A stretch of 64,000 nt of DNA from CAWBRT01 sp963832365 (GCA_963832365.1 CAWHUL010000025.1:186001-250000), one strand, 5' to 3'. Counted from the first letter of the stretch, positions 9,492-18,838 are shown. A program made the numbers and translations. The notes: generated from the letters alone by a model not told the origin.

Positions 9492-10315
9492 GTAGCGTTA
9501 CTTCGATTGAATCGTCGGAATTCAATTACTTGCAAGCATTCATGCGAGAATCCTCCGCCATTGTCCTTGACGCCGGGAAAGAGTATCTGGTCGAGTCAAG
9601 GCTTATGCCGCTTGCATACAACGAAGGGCTCCGTACCGTCGGCGAACTGCTGGTTCGCTTGCGCCAGGAAAAATCCGAGTTATTGCGCCGCAAGATCCTG
9701 GACGCGATGACAAACAACGAGACGTGGTTCTTTAGGGATTTCTATCCGTTTGAAGCGCTCCGGGAGATCGTCCCTGCTTTAATGACGTCCCGTGCCGCTA
9801 GTCGCAGTCTACGATTCTGGAGCGCCGCCTCTTCGAGCGGACAGGAGCCGTATAGCATTGCAATGTTGCTGAAAGAAAAGTTTGCGTTTCCCAACTGGAA
9901 ATTTTCGATCCTCGCTACCGACATCTGCAGCGCCGTACGGGCACGCGCCGCTGAGGGCAGGTATTCGCAGATGGAAGTCAATCGCGGTCTTCCGGCCACT
10001 ATGCTGACCAAGTACTTTGTCAGATCGGGTCTGGAGTGGATGATTGCCCCGTCGATCCGGGAAATGGTGGAATTTCGTGCCTGTAACCTCGCTGAACCGT
10101 GGCCTGACCTTCCGAAGATGGACGTTGTGTTCCTGCGAAACGTCATGATCTATTTTGACGTCGCAATCAGGAAGCAAATTCTTTCGCGACTCCGCTCGGT
10201 GCTGCAACCAGACGGCGTCCTCTTCCTTGGTTGCGCGGAAACCACCCTCAATATCGATGCCGGGTTCGAGCGGATTCCATTTCAGAAGACAGTCTATTAC
10301 CGGTTAAGTGATTGA
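9488..10315 (+). CDS. cheR: Chemotaxis protein methyltransferase CheR
   Basis: 275 residues from the GTG at 9488-9490, which overlaps the cheB stop (GTGA). An ATG further upstream lies inside cheB and would add an unrelated tail. An all-helical N-terminal domain (to about 75; VESRLMPLAYNEGL) precedes the SAM-binding domain with RFWSAASSSGQEPYSIAM, ILATDICSAV and MDVVFLRNVMIYF. It methylates glutamates on receptors using S-adenosylmethionine, giving adaptation together with CheB. Last gene of the chemotaxis operon. Confidence 0.94.
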   Translation: MSSVTSIESSEFNYLQAFMRESSAIVLDAGKEYLVESRLMPLAYNEGLRTVGELLVRLRQEKSELLRRKILDAMTNNETWFFRDFYPFEALREIVPALMTSRAASRSLRFWSAASSSGQEPYSIAMLLKEKFAFPNWKFSILATDICSAVRARAAEGRYSQMEVNRGLPATMLTKYFVRSGLEWMIAPSIREMVEFRACNLAEPWPDLPKMDVVFLRNVMIYFDVAIRKQILSRLRSVLQPDGVLFLGCAETTLNIDAGFERIPFQKTVYYRLSD

Positions 10316-10346
10316 CGAACTGGATCGCGGCGGTGAAATTGAGGAA

Positions 10347-10724
10347 TTACCGCGCCGGTTTCTTCCCGGCGGGTTTGTCTATTTTCGGCTGTGCCTCATC
10401 CCATGCACTATCATCGCCGTCCAGCGAGGAGGCTCCGTAATGATTGCCGATCCGGTACAGGATGCGAGCGCTGTGACGGAAGGGATGGTCGCCGACGAAG
10501 GCAAACTCGAATTCTATGGTGGCGCCAAGTGCGAACCGGGTAGCGGTCTCGAACCCGATGCCGCCCCGAGCTACGTCGGTGCACAACCCTGGATGGTCCG
10601 CTGCTACCTGATTCACTTTGAGGATGCGCATCGGGACTCTGACGGCGTGGCGTACCTCTCTCCTTCGGTCGGGAGGAGTCGGCTCAACGGGCGAGGACGC
10701 GACAACTCGAAAGTAATCCTTCAT
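10347..10724 (-). CDS. PilZ domain protein
   Basis: 125 residues from the ATG complementary to 10722-10724, preceded by AAGGTGG. The c-di-GMP binding signature is present: RRREVRHAVRVP supplies the RxxxR arginines, and DVARGGIGFE supplies the second, D/NxSxxG-like motif, with Ala in place of Ser. A basic, lysine-rich tail follows (KIDKPAGKKPAR). PilZ proteins act as c-di-GMP-responsive regulators of motility, pili or polysaccharide. It is convergent with the chemotaxis operon, ending 31 bp from cheR, so a link to motility is plausible but inferred. Confidence 0.8.
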   Translation of the reverse strand: MKDYFRVVASSPVEPTPPDRRREVRHAVRVPMRILKVNQVAADHPGLCTDVARGGIGFETATRFALGATIEFEFAFVGDHPFRHSARILYRIGNHYGASSLDGDDSAWDEAQPKIDKPAGKKPAR

Positions 10725-10860
10725 AACCACCTTATCGGCATGAAAGCGCGCGACTTCAGCCACAGCGCCGTCGAGGTGATTGCCGACGGTTCTTGAATCA
10801 GATAGACTGCCCTTATTCCAGCCTTGCAGGAAGACTTCTGCGCGAAGTCGGGAGTGTGCA

Positions 10861-12448
10861 ATGTTGTTTTTGAGTGGTGATGAAGCGGTTGCTACGGCCG
10901 CTTTTGACGCTGGCGTGAAGTTGGGTACGGGATACCCCGGCACACCTTCGACCGAGATTCTCGAATGGTTCGAGAGCCTGGGCGGAAAGGCACAGTGGTC
11001 GCCCAACGAGAAGGTGGCACTTGAGGTCGGCATCGGCGTGGCTTATGCCGGCGCACGCTCCATAGTCACCATGAAACATGTCGGATTGAACGTGGCGGCA
11101 GATCCTCTGTTCACCGTGGCTTACACGGGAGTCAGCGGCGCTCTGGTAATTGTCTCGGCCGACGACCCCGGCATGGCCTCCAGCCAGAATGAACAGGACA
11201 ATCGCCGCTATGCGGTCGCGGCAGCGGTACCTATGTTGGAGCCTTCGGATTCGCAGGAGGCTTATGACTTTACGCTTCGCGCTATCGAGATCTCGGAGCG
11301 CTGGCGGGTGCCGGTGTTGTTGCGAATCACCACGCGAGTGTGTCATTCCAAAACCGTGGTGCGAAGCGCCGGCCCCCTCCCGCAACCACGGGCCGCGGAG
11401 TTTGTTCACGACGTTCGCTCGCGCGTGATGATCCCTGCTTTCGCCCGTCCGGCGCACCACAACCTGCGCGAAAAACTGCGGCAAATGGCGGCCTGGAATG
11501 ATAGCGACGGTCCCAATCAGGTGGTGGAAGGCTCCCGTTCGCTGGGCATCATTACCTCTGGAATCTCCTATCAGCATGTGCGCGAAGCGGCGCCGCACGC
11601 CAGCGTGCTCAAACTGGGCCTGACCTATCCGCTGCCTTTGGAGCTGATGCGCAAGCTTTGCCTCGCGCGTCGAGCGTTGTCTGGTCATCGAAGAGGGCGA
11701 CCCGTACTTGGTCGAGGCTGCACTGGCGGCCGGCATCGCGGTAGAAGGAAAGCCCGACATGTTCCGCTTTGGGGAACTCAACGTGGCTCGCGTGCGCAGC
11801 ATTGTGGCGGGCGACACCTCGCCGGAGCCGAAGCCGGTTGCCGGCAAGCCGCCGGCCTTGTGCCCCGGTTGCGGACATCGCAGTGTATTTGCCAGTCTGA
11901 AGAACCTGGACTGCATCGTGGCGGGCGACATCGGCTGCTACTCGCTGGGGGTTCTGCCGCCGTTCGACGCCATGGACTCGGTGGTGTGCATGGGCGCATC
12001 TCTCGGGGTCGGGCTCGGGTTGCGTCATGCGCTGCCGCCGGAGCAGGCCAAGCGCGTCGTCAGCGTGATCGGCGACAGCACGTTCGTCCATAGCGGGATT
12101 ACAGGTCTGGTGGAGATGATCTATAACCCGCCGCCATCCGGACACGTGCTGCTGATTCTGGACAACGGGACCACGGCGATGACGGGGATGCAGGAGCATG
12201 CCGGCACCGGGCGCACGCTGGACCATGCCAAGACCGGCAAGGTCATCTTTGAGGATTTGGCGCGCATGCTGGGGGTGCCCAATGTGTATGTGATTGACCC
12301 CACAGTCGACACCCCGAAATTCGAAAAGCTGGTCAAGGAATGTCTGGATAAGCCCGAACTTTCCGTAATCGTGGCCCGCCGCAACTGCCTGTTAGCGGCG
12401 CGCTATATAAAGGAATACGAGAGGTGCAATGAGCAGCAAGGTAACTAA
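10861..12448 (+). CDS. iorA: Indolepyruvate:ferredoxin oxidoreductase alpha subunit, +1 frameshift, no ferredoxin domain
   Basis: TPP enzyme that oxidatively decarboxylates aryl-pyruvates to acyl-CoA. The N-terminal PYR domain (FLSGDEAVATAAFDAGVKLG, GYPGTPSTEI) runs to about residue 265. The C-terminal TPP domain shows LCPGCGHRSVF, GDIGCYSLG and GDSTFVHSGITGL. The two halves are in different frames: an extra T in 11657-11659 (CTTTGCC for CTTGCC) breaks AELMRKL from ASRVERCLVIEEGDP. The restored protein is about 528 residues, ending in IVARRNCLLAARYIKEYERC. It therefore lacks the C-terminal two-cluster ferredoxin domain usual for IorA (about 600-650 residues). Its end overlaps iorB by 20 bp. 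Confidence 0.86.
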
Positions 12449-12902
12449 CATCGTGATTGCCGGACTAGGCGGCCAGGGCGTGCTCACATGCTCCGACATC
12501 GTGGCGGATGTCGCGTTTCACACCGCGTTGGACGTAAAGAAGAGCGAACTGCATGGCATGAGCCAGCGCGGCGGTTCGGTTTCGAGCGATGTGCGATATG
12601 GCGCGCAGGTCTTCAGTCCCATGGTGCCGCCGGGCGAGGGAGATTTCCTGGTGGCCACGGCGGCGGATCAGGTGCCGGTCAATGTCGCCGTTCTGCGTCC
12701 GGGTGCCACGATCATCGACCCGTCGCATATCGATGAGAGCAAGCTGCGAAACAAGAAGAGCCTGAATGTCGCGCTGCTCGGCGTACTGAGCCGGCACTTG
12801 CAGTTCTCCGAGCAGGAGTGGCTCGCGGCGATCCGGCGCATTTTGCCGGAGGCGCTGCACGAAGCAAATGTGCAAGCGTTTCAAATAGGCCGGGGAGCAT
12901 GA
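12429..12902 (+). CDS. iorB: Indolepyruvate:ferredoxin oxidoreductase beta subunit
   Basis: 157 residues of the gamma-type domain of 2-oxoacid:ferredoxin oxidoreductases. NIVIAGLGGQGVLTCSDI is the glycine-rich N-terminus and SELHGMSQRGGSVSSDVRYG the family core motif. It partners IorA in a heteromer acting on aryl-pyruvates formed by transamination. About 157 residues is rather shorter than the usual 190-200. Overlaps iorA by 20 bp and is followed directly by an aminotransferase that could supply the 2-oxoacid. Confidence 0.88.
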   Translation: MSSKVTNIVIAGLGGQGVLTCSDIVADVAFHTALDVKKSELHGMSQRGGSVSSDVRYGAQVFSPMVPPGEGDFLVATAADQVPVNVAVLRPGATIIDPSHIDESKLRNKKSLNVALLGVLSRHLQFSEQEWLAAIRRILPEALHEANVQAFQIGRGA

Positions 12903-12940
12903 CAGCGGCGGCCAGAAGAACGGCGGAATTAGGAGCGCGG

Positions 12941-14134
12941 ATGCCAATCGCCAAAACAGTTTCCGAGCAACTGAGCGGGGCCTCATGGATTCGCCGCATG
13001 TTCGAAGAGGGAGCACGCCTCAAGCGCGAGCGCGGAGCAGACAACGTCTTCGATTTTACCCTGGGCAATCCAGATGTCGAACCACCGGAGCAGGTGATCG
13101 AGACGCTGCGGCGAGTGGTTGCCCGAAACCGGCCGATGTCGCACGGCTACATGCCGAATGGCGGATACACACCTGTGCGAGAGGCAATTGCGGCAAAGTT
13201 GTGTAGGGAAACAGGGGTTCCCTTCGCCGCCGATGATGTGTTCATGACCTCGGGCGCAGCCGGTGCCTGCAACGTATTCTTGAAATCCGTTCTTGACCCC
13301 GGCGACGAAGTTATCGTGCTGGTTCCATATTTCCCCGAGTACCGGTTTTACATTACAAACCATGCCGGGCGCGTGGTCCCGGTTGAGACAGACGATTCCT
13401 TTCTTCCCGACATGGAAAAGATTGCGGCCGCAGTCACGCCGCGTACCCGCGCCATCATGCTGAATACCCCGAACAACCCCACCGGACGCGTTTATCCGGA
13501 GGCGGTTCTGCGCGCTCTGGACGGCTTGCTGGCGCGCATCGGGCAACCGATTTCCGTGATCAGCGATGAGCCGTACGATGCATTGGTTTACGATGGCCGG
13601 CGACAGCCCAAGGTGTCGTCGCTGGTCAGGAATACGGTGATTTGCAATTCCTGGTCGAAGTCGCAAGGGCTTGCGGGGGAGCGCATCGGCTACTTGGCGC
13701 TTTCGCCGTCGCTTGCCGACCGGGAGCAGCTACGCGCCGCTTGCACTTTCAGTAACCGCGTTCTCGGTTTTGTCAATGCGTCGGCCATCTGGCAATGGGT
13801 CATGCTCGAGGCCGCCGATTACACGATTGATGTCGCCGGATATGAGCACAAGCGGAACGTCTTCTGCGACGCCCTCGAAGCGGCCGGATACGAGGTGAGG
13901 CGGCCCGAAGGTGCCTTCTACGTCTTCCTCAAGACGCCGATTCCGGACGACGTCGAGTTCGTGCGTCTGCTCGCGGCCGAAGGCGTGCTCACGGTGCCGG
14001 GAGCTGGTTTTGGGCGTAGCGGGTACATGCGCCTATCGTTGACCGTCCCATTGGATTCGATAAAGCGTTCGATTCCGGGCTTCGAGCGGGCGTTGGCGGC
14101 GGCGCGGAAGCAGGCAGCGATGCCGAAATCCTAG
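12941..14134 (+). CDS. Class I/II PLP-dependent aminotransferase
   Basis: 397 residues from ATG 12941, preferred because AGGAG lies 6 bp upstream and the N-terminus then reads MPIAKTVSEQLSGASWIRRM; an ATG at 12899 overlapping the iorB stop is the alternative. Fold-type I motifs: FDFTLGNPDVEPP, the substrate-site LNTPNNPTGRVY, DEPYDALVYDG, and NSWSKSQGLAGERIGY with the PLP lysine. The C-terminus has GFGRSGYMRLSLTVP. It follows iorAB closely, so aromatic amino acid transamination feeding indolepyruvate oxidoreductase is the likely role; aspartate-type activity cannot be excluded. Confidence 0.85.
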   Translation: MPIAKTVSEQLSGASWIRRMFEEGARLKRERGADNVFDFTLGNPDVEPPEQVIETLRRVVARNRPMSHGYMPNGGYTPVREAIAAKLCRETGVPFAADDVFMTSGAAGACNVFLKSVLDPGDEVIVLVPYFPEYRFYITNHAGRVVPVETDDSFLPDMEKIAAAVTPRTRAIMLNTPNNPTGRVYPEAVLRALDGLLARIGQPISVISDEPYDALVYDGRRQPKVSSLVRNTVICNSWSKSQGLAGERIGYLALSPSLADREQLRAACTFSNRVLGFVNASAIWQWVMLEAADYTIDVAGYEHKRNVFCDALEAAGYEVRRPEGAFYVFLKTPIPDDVEFVRLLAAEGVLTVPGAGFGRSGYMRLSLTVPLDSIKRSIPGFERALAAARKQAAMPKS

Positions 14135-14304
14135 GTCTCTCGCCGGAATTTTCCATATCGGCCCTTCTGGGTCTTAGGCTGAGGCAGCTTTTTCTGTGCA
14201 AGATTGTCGATTGTCCGGTGTCTTTCTATCGGTCAGTGTGGCAGAATAGGCCCTAACTTTCCCACGCTTTTACGGCGGACTCGCAAACAGTACCGTGAGG
14301 ATAT

Positions 14305-14685
14305 ATGGATTCTGCGGCAATCAAAGGCCGAACTGTTTCTTCCACGGCAGCCGGAAACGGCTTGCAGACAGGCGCGGCGGCATGGAACCGCATCGCGCAA
14401 AGCGCCCAATTCAAGCACCTGATCAAGACCAAGAAGGCTTTCATCCTCCCCGCATTTTTGTTGTTCGCAGGTTACTGCCTGCTTATGCCATTGCTCACCG
14501 CGTATGCCCCGCGGGTAATGGCCAGCAAAGCGGCTGGTGCGAGCGTGGCCTACTGGTTTGGGATTTCCGTGATTTTGCTGGCCTGGGTGATTGTTTGGCT
14601 GTACGTCAAAGCCGCTGCCCGGTTCGACGTGCTGGCGAACGATATTGTCGTGGAAGCGGCGCGACACGCCAAGAAGGGCGAGTAA
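14305..14685 (+). CDS. DUF485 family small membrane protein
   Basis: 126 residues with two hydrophobic segments (about 47-68, FILPAFLLFAGYCLLMPLL; about 82-104, YWFGISVILLAWVIVWLYV), a soluble N-terminus and a charged C-terminus. DUF485 proteins are found upstream of acetate/cation symporters (the YjcH-ActP pair), and here the stop codon is immediately followed by the symporter start. Role in the transporter is unproven; co-occurrence suggests an accessory subunit. About 170 bp precede it, where no other gene is visible. Confidence 0.82.
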   Translation: MDSAAIKGRTVSSTAAGNGLQTGAAAWNRIAQSAQFKHLIKTKKAFILPAFLLFAGYCLLMPLLTAYAPRVMASKAAGASVAYWFGISVILLAWVIVWLYVKAAARFDVLANDIVVEAARHAKKGE

Positions 14686-14688
14686 GTG

Positions 14689-16284
14689 ATGTCAAGCCCC
14701 ATTGTTTTCTTCCTGATCTTCATCGCCCTCACGCTGGCGATTACCTACTGGGCTTCGAAGCAATCGACGGGGTCTGCGGCTTACTTCGCCGCCGGACGCC
14801 GCATCATGGGTTGGCAGAACGGGTTTGCCATCGCGGGCGACTTCATGAGCGCGGCCTCATTCTTAGGGGTCGTCGGCCTGATCTCGCTATTTGGAGTTGA
14901 TGGCTTTGTGTTTGCCTGGGGCGGACTCGTCGCCTTCATGGCCGTATTGCTGATCGTTGCCGAACCGTTGCGCAACGTCGGCAAGTACACGATGGCCGAC
15001 ATGCTGGCCTACCGTCACCGTGTCAGACCCGTTACCGCTATGGCTGCCGTCAGCACACTGGTCATCAGTACCTTCTACATGATCGTGCAGATGGTAGGTG
15101 CCGGCGCCCTGGTCGCGCTTCTTCTTAAGAACTCCGGTGTCAGTTACAGCATGGCGGTGATCGGGGTCGGAACCCTGATGATGGTCTACGTGGTATTTGG
15201 CGGCATGCTGGCGACAACCTGGGTGCAGATCGTAAAAGCCATGCTGCTGATGTCATGCACGGTCGTGCTGACCATCCTGGTGCTGCGGCATTTCCACTTC
15301 AGCTTCGGAGAGCTCTTTGCGGCGGCGTCCCAGGTTACATCCCATGCGAAAGGTCAGGAGGTGGTGCGGGACTTTCTCCAGCCGGGGTTGCGCTTCAAGT
15401 CGCCCTATGGCCCCTTCGAGTTGCTCTCTCTGATCATGGTGTATTTGTTTGGCACCGCTGGACTGCCGCACATACTTTCAAGGTTCTATACGGTGCCCGA
15501 CGCCAAGACGGCGCGCATCAGTGTGGTCTGGGCCATGGTTTTGATTGGCGCTTTCTTCATCATGACGTCAATTCTCGGGCTGGGTGCTGCCACGATTCTT
15601 GGTCCCGATTACATCATGAGCCATGGCGGAACGAATATGAGCACGCCGCTGCTGGCCCGGTTCATGGCGGGAGACATCTTCTTCGCTTTTGTCTCGGCGG
15701 TAGCGTTTGCCACGATTTTGGCGGTCGTGGCCGGACTGACGATCAGTGCTTCCACTTCGTTCGCGCACGATTTCTGGACCAACGTGATTCATCGCGGAGT
15801 CGAGCGCAAGGCCGGAGAAACCGTACTGGTGGCGAGAGCCGCAGCCTTCTTCGTAGCCGCTGCGTCCATGGTCATTGCCATCCTGCTGGGACCGACGGCC
15901 AACGTCACCGTGCTGGCAACGCTGGCGATGGCGGTTGGCGGTTCGGCCAACTTCCCGGTGATCGTGCTCTCGATCTTCTGGCGCCGATTCAACACCGCCG
16001 GAGCGCTCAGCGGACTGATTGTCGGGTTGCTCTCGTCAATCGGCTTGATCCTGATAAGCCCGACCGTGATGGCGATTGATCCACCCAATGTGGCGGGCTC
16101 TGTGCGGCATCTGATACAGGCCAAAGCATGGTTCCCGCTGGAGAACCCGTCCATTGTGAGCGTTCCACTCGGATTTCTGGGAGCATGGCTGGGAACGCTG
16201 CTCAGCCGGGACACCAGCCTAGAGGCCAAGTTCGACGAGTTGCTGGTTCGTTCGAACACAGGACTCGGCGCGGAACAAGCCTGA
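14689..16284 (+). CDS. actP: Cation/acetate symporter-like SSS family transporter
   Basis: 531 residues, about 13 predicted transmembrane segments. Sodium:solute symporter family features: YWASKQSTGSAAYFAAGRRI in the first cytoplasmic loop, MGWQNGFAIAGDFMSAASFLG, and TAGLPHILSRFYTVPDAKTAR. These match the ActP branch (about 550 residues). GTG 14686 and ATG 14689 are adjacent starts; the ATG is used here, with an AAGGGCGAG site upstream. Together with DUF485 it suggests Na+- or H+-coupled uptake of acetate or another short monocarboxylate. Convergent with the selenoprotein gene, 27 bp apart. Confidence 0.86.
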   Translation: MSSPIVFFLIFIALTLAITYWASKQSTGSAAYFAAGRRIMGWQNGFAIAGDFMSAASFLGVVGLISLFGVDGFVFAWGGLVAFMAVLLIVAEPLRNVGKYTMADMLAYRHRVRPVTAMAAVSTLVISTFYMIVQMVGAGALVALLLKNSGVSYSMAVIGVGTLMMVYVVFGGMLATTWVQIVKAMLLMSCTVVLTILVLRHFHFSFGELFAAASQVTSHAKGQEVVRDFLQPGLRFKSPYGPFELLSLIMVYLFGTAGLPHILSRFYTVPDAKTARISVVWAMVLIGAFFIMTSILGLGAATILGPDYIMSHGGTNMSTPLLARFMAGDIFFAFVSAVAFATILAVVAGLTISASTSFAHDFWTNVIHRGVERKAGETVLVARAAAFFVAAASMVIAILLGPTANVTVLATLAMAVGGSANFPVIVLSIFWRRFNTAGALSGLIVGLLSSIGLILISPTVMAIDPPNVAGSVRHLIQAKAWFPLENPSIVSVPLGFLGAWLGTLLSRDTSLEAKFDELLVRSNTGLGAEQA

Positions 16285-16311
16285 CGTTTGAATCCGTACA
16301 TCCGCGAGCGC

Positions 16312-16836
16312 CTAGTTCGCGGTGATCAGGCTTAGAATCTGTTCGAATGATTCGTCGGCCAGCCGTCGCAACTCCGCCGTAGTGCGGTTCTGCACCGGAT
16401 GCGCCACGTAGACCGCAGCTCCGGCGAAGCCGAGCGATTGGCACTGAACCTCGAAGCCTTCCTTGAACACCGTTGTCAATACATCGACTCCGGGAAGACC
16501 ACGGGAATCGAGGTCGCGTAGGTCGTGCAAACTGCACGACGTGCAGGACCCTCAATCACTGAGCGCGATGACCGCTACCTGGCACTCGCGCGCGATCTGC
16601 TGGAGCAATTCGACCGGCGCGGTGCGTGTATTGGTCGGCTTCCGGTAACGCCGCCAGGAAATGCCTCGGGCAGCGAGCAATTCCTGCAAGCGATCGATGT
16701 ATTCGTCGCCGCGCGACTTGCCGATGTCGAGCAAAGCAACCGTCAACCCGTCCAGCGAAGCGGGAGGCTGCAAGCGAGCACGCAGCATCGGCGCGGTTTC
16801 TGCCGTGGGGTCTCTCAGGATCGATTCGTTGTTCAA
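16312..16836 (-). CDS. UGSC-family selenoprotein (in-frame TGA read as selenocysteine)
   Basis: Two open segments in the same minus-strand frame are separated by one TGA (complement of 16552-16554). Read through it, the protein has VALLDIGKSRGDEYIDRLQE, RRYRKPTNTRTAPVELL and VIALSD-U-GSCTSCSLHD, then PVQNRTTAELRRLADE. The U-GSC-TSC motif is exactly the signature of the UGSC selenoprotein family described from bacterial selenoproteome surveys. The protein is 174 residues with Sec at position 95. The start is a TTG (complement of 16834-16836) overlapping the upstream gene's stop, with AAGGAG at good spacing. A SECIS-like hairpin follows the TGA. Function unknown; probably redox. A pseudogene is unlikely because the sequence after the TGA is fully conserved in character. 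Confidence 0.87.
16522..16554 (-). promoter_or_regulatory. Bacterial SECIS-like hairpin just after the selenocysteine TGA
   Basis: On the minus strand the TGA is followed by 11 bases and then GTCGTGCA (16540-16533), loop GTT (16532-16530) and TGCACGAC (16529-16522), a perfect 8-bp stem. The first loop base is G, 20 bases after the TGA, which fits the known bacterial SECIS rule of a guanosine at the top of a stem-loop 16-37 bases downstream. A competing shorter hairpin (CTGCAC/GTGCAG) overlaps it. The hairpin lies in coding sequence. Confidence 0.72.
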
Positions 16837-18266
16837 AGTCTTATCTCCTTGGTGACCGGCGCCATTTGACCGCGTGCGCGGCCGGCGATCCATCCGGCGC
16901 AGATGGCCGAGAACAGTCCAGCCGAGCCGCCAGCGCGAACAATGAGCAGGCCATCATCCCAAAATTTTGGAACCATCTCTTCGGCCCGGTTTGCGGGAAT
17001 ACCTTCGCCGACTCCCTGCGCGCCCGCAATAAGATCGCGGCCGGGGCGGACGAGCGCCGCGTGTAGTTCTTTCGTAATGCGGGTCCGGTCCCAGCCCGCG
17101 TTGCGAAAGATGCCGTAGTGCTCCGGCGAGAGGATCAGGATCGCGTTTGCGGTTTGCGCCTGTTTTGGATGGCTCACAGCCACCAATCCCATTGCAAGGC
17201 TCCTGGTGAGTTCTTCAGGCGTGCGTGACTTCTGGTCCACAACGCCCTGGATTCCATCGCCTTGAAATAGAGTCACCGCGCTCCGCCCGGGCGGAATGCC
17301 GCGTGATACCGAGAGCGGCTCCCATGCCGGATCGGTTTCATCTTCGGCGAAACAAAACGTGTATTTACCAGGCTGGCCCAGGGTCGCGCGGTCGATCTCG
17401 CCGGGGCGTCCGCCGCCGACATTGCGAATGATCAACTGAAGCGCGCGTCCGATTGTGGCATTCGCGCGGTTGCCTTGACCCAGAGCATTGATGCCCCAGT
17501 TCATGTTGATCGCGCGAGCGATCGGGCCGTTCACGATTACGATGGGTCCGGAAAAATATGTGGTGCAGAGAAGGCCGTGCATGGTGAACAGCGGGTCGAG
17601 GGCGGCTTCGAGCGCGGCAAGCACCACAGGCATGTATTCCGGTTTGCAGCCGGCCATAACTGCGTTGATCGCGACCTTCTCCACCGTACACTCGGACAAA
17701 TCCGGCGGCACCAAGCCAACCTTCTCATCCGGAGGGCGGCTGGTGCCCGATAACATTCGCAGGATTCGTTCGTCGGTGGGCGGCACCACAGGCAAGCCGT
17801 CGCTCCAGCCCCGGTCGAAGCACGCCTCGATGGGGTCGTCCCACTCACCGACCTCGATGCGGCGACTCTCCAGTTGCGAATCGCCAAACTCCGCCACCAG
17901 GCGCTCCCACACTCCAGGCTGACGCGTCTTTGATCCGCAACCAGGGCTATAACCGGGCAGATCACAGCCTAAATCGGCTATCCCGGTGATGCTCTGCCAT
18001 TCGTCACGAACCCACCCGCACACCCGGCCCGTCTCGTTTTGTCCCGCCAAACGGATCAGCGTCGGAGTGATCTCAATTTCGGCGCGAAACGAATTCTCCA
18101 GCGTTTTGTCGTATGCGGAGCCCGCGGAAGACAGAAACGCCGGGTCATCCTGCACGTAGATGGCAAGCTCCGGCAACGATTTGCGCAGGCGCTCGAAGAC
18201 GGGAACCAGAAGAGTGCATGTCTGGCAATCCTGCTTGACGAACAATGCGTAACGAGCACTATCCAT
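16833..18266 (-). CDS. Thioredoxin-like partner of the UGSC selenoprotein, unknown function
   Basis: 477 residues. The first ~95 residues resemble a thioredoxin fold with a CxxC pair (Cys14-Gln-Thr-Cys17 in KQDCQTCTLLVPVFERL). A long C-terminal domain follows with GWSDGLPVVPPTDERI, MAGCKPEYMPVVLAALEA, GNRANATIGRALQLIIRNVG and QGVGEGIPANRAEEMVPKFW. This second domain is of the type found next to or fused with UGSC proteins. Its stop overlaps the TTG start of the selenoprotein, so the two are co-translated and probably work together. An AGGAG-like GGAGCAGG lies before ATG 18266. Biochemical role not known; a thiol or selenol redox reaction is an inference. Confidence 0.75.
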   Translation of the reverse strand: MDSARYALFVKQDCQTCTLLVPVFERLRKSLPELAIYVQDDPAFLSSAGSAYDKTLENSFRAEIEITPTLIRLAGQNETGRVCGWVRDEWQSITGIADLGCDLPGYSPGCGSKTRQPGVWERLVAEFGDSQLESRRIEVGEWDDPIEACFDRGWSDGLPVVPPTDERILRMLSGTSRPPDEKVGLVPPDLSECTVEKVAINAVMAGCKPEYMPVVLAALEAALDPLFTMHGLLCTTYFSGPIVIVNGPIARAINMNWGINALGQGNRANATIGRALQLIIRNVGGGRPGEIDRATLGQPGKYTFCFAEDETDPAWEPLSVSRGIPPGRSAVTLFQGDGIQGVVDQKSRTPEELTRSLAMGLVAVSHPKQAQTANAILILSPEHYGIFRNAGWDRTRITKELHAALVRPGRDLIAGAQGVGEGIPANRAEEMVPKFWDDGLLIVRAGGSAGLFSAICAGWIAGRARGQMAPVTKEIRL

Positions 18267-18427
18267 GGAATCCTGCTCCGTTCTCAGGTGATGGAGAATT
18301 ATAGCGTCTGCGGGCGCGCGCGGTCCGGGTAGAGATAGATGTGATTAAATGAGACGATCCTCCAGACGCAGAGGAAGCGGGCAAGGGCGCAAACCGCACG
18401 AGACCCGGACGTGGCTTGAGGAGTGAC

Positions 18428-18838
18428 ATGCATAACGAAGGTTGGCTTTATCGACTCTTTCAGCCGAAGGAGCCACTGCCCATTCCGCACGCCCGGCTCT
18501 GCAAGGTGACGCTGCGAACCGTACACCTGATGGCAATCAGTATCCTGGTCGGCGGCCATGCTTTCAGCGCGCCGGTCAGCGCGCTCAGGCCATGGCTTTA
18601 CGTGGCGATCGCGACCGGCGTGGGCATGATTCTGTTTGAGACTGGGAGTTTACACTTCGTGTTCGAGGGCTGGGGGCTGCTTCTTCTTGGCAAACTGGCC
18701 CTGCTATGTTGGATACCGTTTGCCTGGGAACAGCGGTTCCCGATCCTTCTCGTGGTTGTGGCGATTGCTTCCGTAGGCTCTCACATGCCTGCAAGGTTTC
18801 GACATTACTCGCTGCTGTATCGCAGAGTGATCAAGTAG
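18428..18838 (+). CDS. Hypothetical four-helix membrane protein
   Basis: 136 residues from ATG 18428, preceded by GAGGAGTGAC. Hydrophobic stretches lie at about 28-48 (VTLRTVHLMAISILVGGHAF), 54-75 (LYVAIATGVGMILFETG), 80-96 and 100-118, with a short basic C-terminus (HMPARFRHYSLLYRRVIK). No family recognised. It stands 10 bp ahead of the MoeA-type gene and is probably co-transcribed with it. Confidence 0.65.
   Translation: MHNEGWLYRLFQPKEPLPIPHARLCKVTLRTVHLMAISILVGGHAFSAPVSALRPWLYVAIATGVGMILFETGSLHFVFEGWGLLLLGKLALLCWIPFAWEQRFPILLVVVAIASVGSHMPARFRHYSLLYRRVIK

Noticed and set aside
10308..10796. A 162-codon plus-strand frame after cheR
   Set aside because: Antisense to the PilZ gene, which has the RxxxR motif and a good ribosome site.
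16552..16554. Treating the TGA as a nonsense mutation
   Set aside because: It falls exactly at the Sec position of the UGSC motif, is followed by a SECIS-like hairpin and the downstream sequence is intact.
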